Shown here: in pieces, positions 52,904-62,354 of the stretch
How positions within the stretch are numbered: position 1 is the first letter of the stretch
Layout: each line of letters starts with the position of its first letter
From: Eremomyces bilateralis CBS 781.70
Taxonomy: Eukaryota; Ascomycota; Dothideomycetes; Eremomycetales; Eremomycetaceae
NCBI RefSeq assembly: GCF_010015585.1
Contig: NW_022985067.1
Span: 211,514-275,513 of the forward strand
DNA: 64,000 nucleotides
Reading direction: 5' to 3'
The notes under the pieces: model-generated
Databases searched by the model: none
Seen by the model: the letters and a program-made list of their open reading frames with translations, nothing else
Told to the model about the DNA's origin: nothing
Translations under genes and position numbers: made by a program

Positions 52904-55555
52904 AGGGTTGATGCGCGGGTGTGGACGAGCTGGGACAGTTCAGTCGACAGATGTGAGGAGAGACGGAGCTAGTGGTAGCTCGAGGTCGATGAGCGGCATC
53001 CGGTGCGTGATAGCATAGACCGGATGAAGCATAGGACGAGGGTGATGTTTTGGCTCGCGTCGGGCTCTTATATGGTGATTTGGCATCAGCTGCCAGTTTC
53101 AAACCCAATAAACCACAGAATTCAGAAGTTCCAATACTCTACCGTGTCACTGGGCCCTGTAGTGATGTGCTTCATCCGAGACCGCTTACAGGATTCGATT
53201 TGAATTCTTCTGGTGTTTCCAGTCTTTCATTTGGTGGTTGCATGAGTGGCCAGACAACCGCCGTTAAGACAGTGTTTGGGGATATAAGTCAATGCTCCTA
53301 TTACTATTCCATATTTCTTACCACTTACCCATCACGGCTAGCGTTCCCAGCACACACACTTCGCTGTCGTTTTACACGTGCCATCAACCTGGCCGCCTCG
53401 CCAATCACCTCCCAATTGACAAATTCCCTCGAACAACATCCACATCCGGCTCCCGGCTCCGTCAGTCACGCATTTCTCCACGACCGCTTCACACGTCCAA
53501 CCACCCCGTACCCCAACGATCTCCCATCCCCGACCCTCGCACGCCCATGGCGGAACCCGACATCGGACGGCTGCGTGCAAAGATACCGAGGATGCGGCAC
53601 AGGCGTAGGGGTGCCGGGAAGGGTGTAATCAAGCGCATAGTCGGACGGACGTCATGACAATATCGGATTCTATATACTCCGTACTATGGTATGGGTGAGG
53701 ATGCATACTCGGGATGATCAGGATGGGATAGAGTTGGGGTGGAAGTCACGGGCTTGCGGGTTCATGTGAGAGGGGGAGGGATGGGGGGCGATTCGGGGCT
53801 TGGGGAGGTAATTTAAATGCAATTCTGGTCAACCAATTGAAGGGAATTCAAAGGTTTTTCAGTAATTCGGGCGAGTGGGAGGAGATGTTCTGCGGACAGG
53901 CCAATCACTGCAGACATTAATATTGATACTCTATTTCTTCCATATAGTCTGCGTCGTGGTGTCAGCGATTGACCGCCGATTTGGTGAGTGAGCAGAATCC
54001 AATGCCTAATGTGGCTGTGTGGCGCCGATCCAGGCCTCAGGCAACTAGGCCCCAACGCCCACTACGCGCCAGCCCGTGCCTGACATCCGCAGACCGCAAC
54101 CCTTCAAGCATGTCTGTCGTTCACCTCGCCGAAACTAAAGCACCTCACCTCACGCTTCCAATATTCATCCCATCATCCACATCATCCATCGACCTCCTCT
54201 CCCAATCCATCATCAACCACCATCCATTCCACCCTCCCATCCACTCTAATCGCCGCCTCTCCGCCCGTCGCACGCCCTCCCGTTTCTAAGGTCCTTGATC
54301 TGCGTTCGGTAAGTCACGTCTTCAATTCGTCGGGCTGGCGGGAGCTCGACCCCCGTTCCCCGCGCCCTGGGAAACATCTGAGGTGTGGTGTGCTCTTTGC
54401 TATTGTGACCTATGTGTGCTCTCGTCGGCGGAGGTGCCGCCGGGCTTCCCGATTCTTTGTTCCACATGAGTTATATCCCCCTTCCCCTGGTCTTGTTGCG
54501 TGTCTGTATTCGGGGTATTTGCATTTGCCATTGAGACACTCGTCAGGCCTCATCCCTGGTTTTTCGCGGACGAGGGTTTTTGTTTTTTAATGGTTTCAAG
54601 TCTTGCTTTTCATGTCCCTACGCGCGAGTTGGTTCCGGCGAACTGCTACATCGGCGGTTGGTGGACGGTGATTCGATGCCGTTTGTCGACACCGTACGGA
54701 CGGTTCCTTTATGGTCGAGATTGCAGACGAAGCTGAAGATCTGCGCTTGTTCCTGACGGTGCGGAGTTGAAGGGGGACGCGACATTGGGTTTGCCTGTGA
54801 ATATTTCTTGTCTCTTGGAGATATCCTTTTCCGAGTCACCACTTTCATATTTCAATCGTGCGATTTCTCCGCTTCATATAGGGTCACCGTACAACCACAT
54901 GCTTTTTCTTGTGTCCGTCAATTCCTGTGCTGACAGACATTGCTCCTCCAGGCGCTCTCGTTTCTCCGCCGCTCGGTACATCTGCTGTGCTCTTCAGGGA
55001 TCCATTCGCTCCAAATCCCTCCGTACCTGTGAAGCGTCCTTGAGCCTTCACAGACAAACCTCGACAGAACCCTCGCTGTGACCCGGGGAAGTCTCCTGAC
55101 TGATTGTATTCCCTCGCACCACCAAGGCGCTCTTCCCTTCTTTTTGGAACTTTCGGAATACCTTTTAATCTTAAACCTATTCCCACCTCACCGACCCTAG
55201 CAACTTCTTGTCCATCTCCGACCAGCTGCACGAGGCACGTTCCGATCGTTATTCCGCAGTATGTGCCGTCCTTAGCCGGTGAACATATCTCCACTCACGC
55301 ATCTACCGATACGACTCCGCGACGCTTTTCTGAATTTCTGGTTATCCCATGTTCTAGCTTTTCCAACCCTTCCGACTCCGCACCCCGCAACGCATCATTC
55401 CCTTACGACTCCGCTAGACGGTCCCGGCATGTTGAGATAGTTATTCAGTCCTGGGCTCAACCTGCGTGCGTGCTACGCGAACGTCTGCACCGTCGTCTTG
55501 CGTATCCATTCGCGAGCCGGCTTCACGAGTCGAGGAGGCCCGCAGATCGAAGGAG
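52904..55555. other. Intergenic, 2.65 kb; long leader/promoter of the kelch-BTB gene
   Basis: No protein gene is recognisable. The region 54060-54290 is strongly pyrimidine-rich, followed by a GTAAGT donor at about 54310, and C/T-rich sequence continues to 55460. This suggests that transcription of the kelch-BTB gene starts far upstream with a long, possibly spliced leader. The word TACTCCGTACTA near 53675 resembles the flanks of the MITE at 39.4 kb. Confidence 0.5.
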
Positions 55556-58321
55556 ATGAGGATGTCGCGCCAGACTCCAGGTGGGAGCCGGTCCAACACG
55601 ATGGATTCCGAGGTCTCGGCTCCTTCTCCTGCACAACTGTATTCCGATCAGTTCCGTAGTGGATCCACCGCCTTTATATCCAGCCAGAATAGCAGCCAGA
55701 CCAGTTTGCCGCGGAATGCGCAAGATGAGCCACCCTACCCATTGTCACGCCAGCAGTCGGCAGCATCTCAGACTGGTCCGTCTCCGGCATTGCCACCGAC
55801 AGCAGGGCTAGGAACCACCACTAATACGGGGCTGACGGGATTGGTGTGTAATGTTTACCGAACGACTGGCAAGGAACCTCGACCGTTGGTTGGCGCAACC
55901 ACCACGGTATTAGGGGATAAGCTATATGTGTTTGGAGGACGACGACTTTCTCGGACACGACCGCATCTTACGAACGACATGTACGAACTGGATTTGATCA
56001 AGAGACATTGGACGAGATTGGACTGCCAAGGCGATATCCCGCCTCCACGATATTTTCATAGCATTTGTCCGTTGGGCGACACGAAGCTTGTTTGTTATGG
56101 CGGCATGTCCCCTTCTGTTTTGCCCTCGGGGCAGCCGACCATACCCAACCAACCTCCTACGCCGGGTGAGCCGCAGCCCGAAGTGGTGGTCATGTCCGAC
56201 ATTCACATCTTCGACGTCACGACAAGATCCTGGATGCAGATCCCTGCCACGGACGCGCCACAGGGCCGATACGCTCATTGCGCCTCGATCTTGCCGTCCT
56301 CTGCGGCTTTTACGTCCGCGAATGCACCGTTGTCAGCGATTCACCACAACCCGTCGTCGAATAGCCCCAATCAAGGGCAGATCGGGGTGGCGCTAGACGG
56401 AACGGGTGGGGCGGAGATGATCGTCGTAGGGGGACAAGACAGTGCGAATCATTATATCGAGCAAATCAGCGTGTTTAATCTTCGAAGTTTGAAGTGGACG
56501 TCGACGATGGGCATTGAGAAGAGTTGGGGCTCATATCGGAGTGTCGTGGCTCCTGTTAATGGAGAGCTGGCGGGGAAGATTGGTGTCAAAATGAGGAAAG
56601 ATAGCGAGCCGTTACCTGCGGAGAACTCGAAGCTGTCGGATGCGGTGGGCACCAGCGGATCGGCGATGCTGATCTATTCTAACTACAATTTCCTGGATGT
56701 CAGATTGGAACTGCAGCTCCGATTGCCCGATGGAAGTCTCGTTGAACGACCGATGCAAGGGGCCTATTCCCCTCCCGGACTTCGATTCCCGAACGGCGGG
56801 GTCATCGATAACTACTTCGTGGTTAGCGGCACCTTCTTGACGTCCTCGAAGCAGGAATATGCTTTATGGGCATTGGATCTTCTCACGCTGCAATGGAGCC
56901 GAATCGACGCCGGAGGGAGCATTTTCTCGAACGGAAGCTGGAACCGTGGCGTGCTATGGAATCGACGGAATACCTTCGTGATCCTTGGCAATCGCAAACG
57001 AAACATGGTCGAGGATTATAACCACCGGCGAATGAACTTCAGCAACTTGTGTATGGTGGAACTCGAAGCATTTGGGTTGTACGATAACCCTCGGAGGACG
57101 AAGCCGACATCGGAATATGTGTCGGTGAGCTCTCCTTCGAGGTCGCTGAAGTTGGGGCCGAATACCGCAGGAGGACGGCAGCTGTCGAAGGAGGCGGAGA
57201 GGTTGGGACAGATGGCACTCGGCATGGGCGAGCTTGCAGACATGGACTTCCTTGCCATCAATGGTGAACGGATACCGGCCAACTCCCACCTTGTCGCTCG
57301 ACGGTGGGGCAATTACTTCAACCATCTGCTACGAGACGGCATCAACGTCGACGACAAAAACGACACGGCCACACTCCGCGCCAATTCCATCACCAATCCG
57401 TCCCGCAACTCCTCCATCACCATAACCCCCTCCGTCCGAACCGTCTATTCCTCTGCCACCACCCTCACCAACAACGACGGCGCCTCCATAACCACCACCC
57501 TCGGCCCGCATTCCCCCCCCTCCCACTCCGACCGCACCCCCCACCTCACCGACCCCCCGGATCCCCGACACCCCAACCCCTCCCTCCGCCCCCGCGCCCT
57601 CTACCTCCCCCACACCGTCCCCACCGTCCACGCCCTCCTCCACTACCTCTACACCTCCTCCCTCCCGCCCCCCAACTCCCCCCTCTGCACTCCTCAAATC
57701 CTCTGCTCCCTCCTCCAGCTCGCCCGCCCCTACCGTGTCGACGGCCTCCTCGAAACTGTCGTCCATCGCCTCCACGCCGTCCTCGACGCCCGCAACACCG
57801 CCGCCATCTTCAACGCCGCCGCCATGGCCGCGGGGGGTGGCGACGGAGTTGCGTTCCTTGCGCCGAACGGAGGCGTCGTTGGTGGACCCGGCGCGATCTC
57901 GAGGTCCGGCAGCTTGGATCCGACCGCGGAGGTGTTGGAGACAGGGGCGGACAAGCGCGAGCGCGCGGCGCCGGGTAACGGGCTCGGACAGCGGAGTCGC
58001 AGCGGCAGCGCGAGCGCGAGCGTAACGGCGAACCGGCTGGCGAGCCTACGATTGGATGCGGAAGGCCGGGAGCGGGAGCGTGATGGGAACGTGAACGGAC
58101 GGGCGGACGACGAGGGGAGCAGCGCGGGGGCGAGCACGGCGAGCGCGAGCGAGGTCGGGAGTTTGAGCGGGGTGGAGGAGGGGGAAGCGGGGGAGGTGTG
58201 GCGGGGGGAGTTCAGTGCGGTGGTGGGGTTGCAGAAAAGGGGATTGAGGGGGTTGTTGGAGGGGAAGAGGATTCGGGAGCACGGTGGGGGGAGGAGGGAG
58301 ATGGGGTTGGGGATTGCGTAA
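55556..58321 (+). CDS. Kelch-BTB regulator, Mds3/Pmd1-like
   Basis: An intronless frame gives 921 aa from the ATG at 55556 (MRMSRQTPGG); the frame is open farther upstream, but only non-ATG starts precede it. After a disordered 90-residue tail come kelch repeats at about 95-500: VGATTTVLGDKLYVFGGRRL, LTNDMYELDLIKRHWTRLD, PPPRYFHSICPLGDTKLVCY, GRYAHCASILP, MIVVGGQDSANHYIEQISVF and YFVVSGTFLTSSKQEYALWA. A BTB-type region begins at about residue 562 (MDFLAINGERIPANSHLVAR, YFNHLLRDGINV) and resumes at about 680-760 (PTVHALLHYLYTSSLP, LLQLARPYRVDGLLETVVHR) around a Pro-rich insert. Yeast Mds3 and Pmd1 are negative regulators of early meiosis genes and affect pH and TOR signalling. Confidence 0.88.
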   Translation: MRMSRQTPGGSRSNTMDSEVSAPSPAQLYSDQFRSGSTAFISSQNSSQTSLPRNAQDEPPYPLSRQQSAASQTGPSPALPPTAGLGTTTNTGLTGLVCNVYRTTGKEPRPLVGATTTVLGDKLYVFGGRRLSRTRPHLTNDMYELDLIKRHWTRLDCQGDIPPPRYFHSICPLGDTKLVCYGGMSPSVLPSGQPTIPNQPPTPGEPQPEVVVMSDIHIFDVTTRSWMQIPATDAPQGRYAHCASILPSSAAFTSANAPLSAIHHNPSSNSPNQGQIGVALDGTGGAEMIVVGGQDSANHYIEQISVFNLRSLKWTSTMGIEKSWGSYRSVVAPVNGELAGKIGVKMRKDSEPLPAENSKLSDAVGTSGSAMLIYSNYNFLDVRLELQLRLPDGSLVERPMQGAYSPPGLRFPNGGVIDNYFVVSGTFLTSSKQEYALWALDLLTLQWSRIDAGGSIFSNGSWNRGVLWNRRNTFVILGNRKRNMVEDYNHRRMNFSNLCMVELEAFGLYDNPRRTKPTSEYVSVSSPSRSLKLGPNTAGGRQLSKEAERLGQMALGMGELADMDFLAINGERIPANSHLVARRWGNYFNHLLRDGINVDDKNDTATLRANSITNPSRNSSITITPSVRTVYSSATTLTNNDGASITTTLGPHSPPSHSDRTPHLTDPPDPRHPNPSLRPRALYLPHTVPTVHALLHYLYTSSLPPPNSPLCTPQILCSLLQLARPYRVDGLLETVVHRLHAVLDARNTAAIFNAAAMAAGGGDGVAFLAPNGGVVGGPGAISRSGSLDPTAEVLETGADKRERAAPGNGLGQRSRSGSASASVTANRLASLRLDAEGRERERDGNVNGRADDEGSSAGASTASASEVGSLSGVEEGEAGEVWRGEFSAVVGLQKRGLRGLLEGKRIREHGGGRREMGLGIA

Positions 58322-59607
58322 GGAGGTAATCGACGGTTGTTTTGTGGTGGTATCATAGGTAGTGTTTAGTGAATGATGCGATGCGATGGGTCGGTATGGA
58401 AAAGGACGGAAACAGTACAGTATGGTATATGCTATGGACTATGTTTATAAAAATTGCTGCTCGGCTGGTCATGCATGGATGGTTTAAAAATTGTCTATTT
58501 CGCGCTCGTTACCGCTCGCCCGGTACAGAAGCCATATCCTTCTCAGCACTAGACGAATCAAAACGGCATTTTGGGTAAATTGGTCCTCTTCTCTCCAATT
58601 GCTCACCCTCTCGCATTCATCCTTGATACTGGTATGCGGACTCCCCATGATCCATGGTTCCGGCTTCCACGCGGATGGGTAAGGTACGCCACCGATCCAG
58701 GCCCGCGGAACGGCGATGGTGGTTGTCAGGGTTGGACCGAAGAATTTGGAGATCCCGTCGGGGCTGATTGATGGATTCTGGGTCTCGCGGACTTTCAGGA
58801 AAGGATGACATCTCCTCTACACTGCAGCCATCAATATTAATGCTCTTGTAATTACATCTGCCGGATCTGGATGCATAGCACGTGTAGTAGGAACGGAGGA
58901 ACCAAGGCAATCAGGCAGCAAGGCGGTGAGGCAGCCATGTAGTGGCAGTTCAATGGTGCCGGGGCCATGTTTACTCATTTCCCCTTTTGACGCTTTCTCC
59001 ATAGCTCTTTCCTTGCCGGCTCTGCCACCAGATCAACCAACATTGTCCTTCGACTGTCTCTCTCCTCTACATCTTTATTCTGCTTCTCTTTGGAGTGTCT
59101 CTACTCCAAGTCGTCCTGCAAGACCACTGTCTGTCCACCGTTTTACCATTGTGAGTACCGATTCCATCCACTGCAACCCTCTGCCCAATCGTCGTGTGTC
59201 GTGCCCCCATGTCTTGGTCAAACGTCCGCCGCAAGCGAGCCAGTCATCGTCCACCTCGGCCACCTGCATTCGCGTCGTTTAACACCTTGTCCACTGTCCA
59301 GGCCCTGGACTGGACCCCCTGGAGACGCCTTCAATATCAATAAACCGTTCCTGTAATACAACTCAGAATCCGTGGACCCTCACTCTGTCACTCCCCTTTT
59401 AGATCCGCTGGTGTTGCTGCGTTTCCCAAACACGACACGTTGCTCTCTTGCAATTGGAGTTTCCCACCCATCCTGAGCGAGCCATCTTTCTCACTCGTCG
59501 TCGGTGTCTCTATCCCTTTTCGTCGTTTCCTACCACCGTCCCGGCTATCCCTCTCATCCTCCATCCACAGCACCCGGACGCTAACCCCCTTCTCAACCAC
59601 CGCAGCC
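58322..59607. other. Intergenic, 1.3 kb
   Basis: 3' flank of the kelch-BTB gene and a pyrimidine-rich leader (about 59000-59600) of the next gene. The following frame is open back to 59440 but has no ATG before 59608. Confidence 0.55.
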
Positions 59608-61518
59608 ATGTCCAACCCTCGAACCAACCCCTCCGCCGGCGTCAAATCCCTCCGCGCCATGTTCGAAAACGCCGATCCCAGCCCGTCGTCGCCCGCCGCC
59701 GAGCCCCGCGGCCGCTCGCCCGCCGCCAGCAGCGTGACCAGCGACCGCAGCTCGCGCCCGATTTCGAAAGTGCGCACGTCATTCGTCAGCGTGCAGCCGA
59801 GCGGGCAGCAGGTGCGGACCCCGAGCGCGTCGAATATGGAGAGTTCACTGTCGCGGCGTCGGGAGAGCTTCAGTGCCGATGGTCAGGAGGTGAAGGAGGA
59901 GGTGAAGAAGGTGGTGAGCGGGGAGTTAAGGACGAGTGTGGGAAGTGCAGGGATTCAGGAGGCGATACCGGAGCAGCCGCTGGAGACGCCAGGGGAAGGG
60001 GAGGAGAAAGTGTTTGGGGGGAGGGTGGAGGGCAAGGCGTTGGTTGGGGAATTAAGTGAGAAGCTGCAGGGGTTTCATATATCGGGCAAGAAGGAGGAGA
60101 AGCCGAAGGCGGCGGTGGAAGACGAGATGGCGGACAAGCCCGAGGATCCGAAAAAGGAGAATCTTGCCTCTGGTAGTGCAGCGCCTTCGCCGTCGAAAGA
60201 ACTGACACCACTGTCGGACACGACGAACACTGGAAAATCTATGGTGCCGGAGAGTCCGCTTCAGGAGAATCCAGTACAAAAGTCTATAGTGCAAGTTCCT
60301 GCCGTCCACGAGCAGAGAGTGCAAGAGCCTACTGTCCAACAACAGATGGTGAAAGAGCCGACCGTCCAAGAGCGGACTGTGCAAGAGCCTAAAGGGCAGG
60401 ATGCCATACCAACGGATATCAGTCAATCCGAACCCGTCGAGGCCTCGAAACCAGCGACCAACGGTACACCAGAACCTACGGATGCGCCAAAGACACCAGT
60501 CTCTAAGAAGACGAATGGAACACCTTCCACGAAACCGGTCGCTAAACCTCAGGAATCGAAACGGCAACCTCGTGTGGAGCCGAAACCCGTCGCGAAGCCC
60601 CTTGTAAAACCCAATGGACAAGCAAAGGGGCCGATGTCAAAAGCTTCGGCGACTGCATCCGTGCACCCACCAGCCCCAACAAAGTCAATCACCAAGCCGT
60701 CCAAGCCCAGCGCTTCCACTTCCACTCCCAATCCTACAAAACCAACATCCACCTCCGGCCCATCCAACCCCATCCAGCCCCCACGCTCCCCCGCCCCAAA
60801 ATCCTCCCGCGCCTCCCTCCGCGCTTCCACCACATCCACCTCCACCACCAGCACCCTCCACCCCCCATCCACCGGCTTCGTCAAACCTCGCCCCAAGTCC
60901 CCCACCCGACCCATCACCCTCCCCGCACACCTAGTCGCCCCAACCACCAGCTCCTCCGCCAAGCTCCGCGACTCCACCGCCTCCGCCACTACTACCGCCA
61001 CCAGCAAACCCCTCTCTCGCAAACCCTCCACCCTCACCCGCGACCGCGTCGCCGCCCTTCCCAAACAACAACCCCACAGCAGCTTTGGCCCCGCCCCCCG
61101 CCGGGTCTCCTCCCGCGCCAGCCTCGGCGGCGCATCGACTGCGGGCAGCGTTAGCGGCGATCGGCATACGAAGACGGCGCCGGACGAGGGGTTCTTGGCG
61201 CGGATGATGCGGCCGACGCAGAGTAGTTCGTCGAAGGCGAGGGAGGAGCTTGGGGGTGCGAGCGCCGGGGCGGGAGCCGGTGGGAGAAGGGGTGGGAGGG
61301 CCGGGGCGAGTGGGAGGGAGGGGAAGGTGAATGGGGTGAAGGGGGTTGGGGCGAGGAAACCGGTGGAGAGTGCGGAGGGGCAGAGTGTGGTTGAGGAGAC
61401 GGTGGGGGAGGTGCCGGAGAGTGCGGTGGGAGATGTATCGATGGAATCCGGGGTGACGACAGATGAGGTGCCAGTCGAAGAAGTGGAAGAGGTTCTCGTG
61501 GCACCATCGGCTCAGTGA
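59608..61518 (+). CDS. Conserved disordered Ser/Thr/Pro-rich protein
   Basis: A single frame encodes 636 aa from the ATG at 59608. The N-terminus holds a short conserved-looking motif (NPSAGVKSLRAMFENAD) followed by ISKVRTSFVSVQPSG. The middle carries degenerate repeats of 7-11 residues around VQEP (QRVQEPTVQQQ, MVKEPTVQERTVQEPK). A very long Ser/Thr/Pro/Lys-rich basic region follows, then KSPTRPITLPAHLVAP and EGFLARMMRPTQSSSSKARE, which I believe are conserved among filamentous ascomycetes. No membrane segment or catalytic motif. The high basic charge could suit microtubule or actin binding, but that is a guess. Confidence 0.75.
   Translation: MSNPRTNPSAGVKSLRAMFENADPSPSSPAAEPRGRSPAASSVTSDRSSRPISKVRTSFVSVQPSGQQVRTPSASNMESSLSRRRESFSADGQEVKEEVKKVVSGELRTSVGSAGIQEAIPEQPLETPGEGEEKVFGGRVEGKALVGELSEKLQGFHISGKKEEKPKAAVEDEMADKPEDPKKENLASGSAAPSPSKELTPLSDTTNTGKSMVPESPLQENPVQKSIVQVPAVHEQRVQEPTVQQQMVKEPTVQERTVQEPKGQDAIPTDISQSEPVEASKPATNGTPEPTDAPKTPVSKKTNGTPSTKPVAKPQESKRQPRVEPKPVAKPLVKPNGQAKGPMSKASATASVHPPAPTKSITKPSKPSASTSTPNPTKPTSTSGPSNPIQPPRSPAPKSSRASLRASTTSTSTTSTLHPPSTGFVKPRPKSPTRPITLPAHLVAPTTSSSAKLRDSTASATTTATSKPLSRKPSTLTRDRVAALPKQQPHSSFGPAPRRVSSRASLGGASTAGSVSGDRHTKTAPDEGFLARMMRPTQSSSSKAREELGGASAGAGAGGRRGGRAGASGREGKVNGVKGVGARKPVESAEGQSVVEETVGEVPESAVGDVSMESGVTTDEVPVEEVEEVLVAPSAQ
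60285..60400 (+). repeat. VQEP-type coding repeats
   Basis: Short diverged units encoding V(Q/K)EP(T/K)VQ occur five or six times in the disordered protein. Their DNA spacing is irregular (21-33 bp). Confidence 0.6.
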
Positions 61519-62354
61519 ATTGATCTCAGCCTGAATATCGACAATATCAGAATAGCATAGCACGGCGTTGCCAACATCCGATTTTTGATATTTCGGCATC
61601 ACAGCGTCCCTCCTCCCTAGTTAGTTCAATTACCGATTTTATGTAGGCTATGTATACCCATGATATCTTCGGGTCGAAAGAATTCCGCTCCGGCCTAATT
61701 ACTCACGAACCGTGAATAGTTGTTGTACGCGGTGAGATTGGTATGACTCCTATCCTGCAACTTGTCGACGTCTCGTGGAGATATCCTGGGATAAATTCGG
61801 AGGATCGTTCCGTTACTCAGCATTCCCCTACATCTCACCCCCGAAATCAAGCTCGCCAACCTTTCGGTAGGGCGTGCATGACTGCGTCCTGCAGATCGCC
61901 AACACCACCTTTCCCAATCCCATCTCCATCACGAAAATGCCCCTCTGCCGCAATTCAATCCAGCAGTCACGGCATCACCGATCGCCCACCGCCATCCGGC
62001 TTCCCGTTCCCCCTCCCCGCGGTCCGTTTCGCCGTGCTATCTCCAGTTTCTCCACCGTGAAAGAGTAGTGTCGGCGCGGGTCCGCTCGACACCCAATCAG
62101 CACGACGGATGGGGATCGAGACGTTTCGGTGCCGACGATCGGCAGTGGGGACTCCACTTGGGTGACTGGTCAGTTGCTTGATAAAATCGAGGTCGGTCGT
62201 GTTCTTGCACATTGCATCTAGCTACGGTTTTACTCGTTTCTGGTCTTTGCGGAATTGTTGGGGGAGAGTATTAATTAGTCGCTGTTGTCGTTCAATGCGG
62301 GTTGATTGATTGCTGTGCGATACCTTGGTCGATCGCCTTGCTGCTCTCGAAGCC
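61519..62354. other. Intergenic, 836 bp
   Basis: 3' flank of the disordered protein and promoter of the MFS gene. Nothing else seen. Confidence 0.6.
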
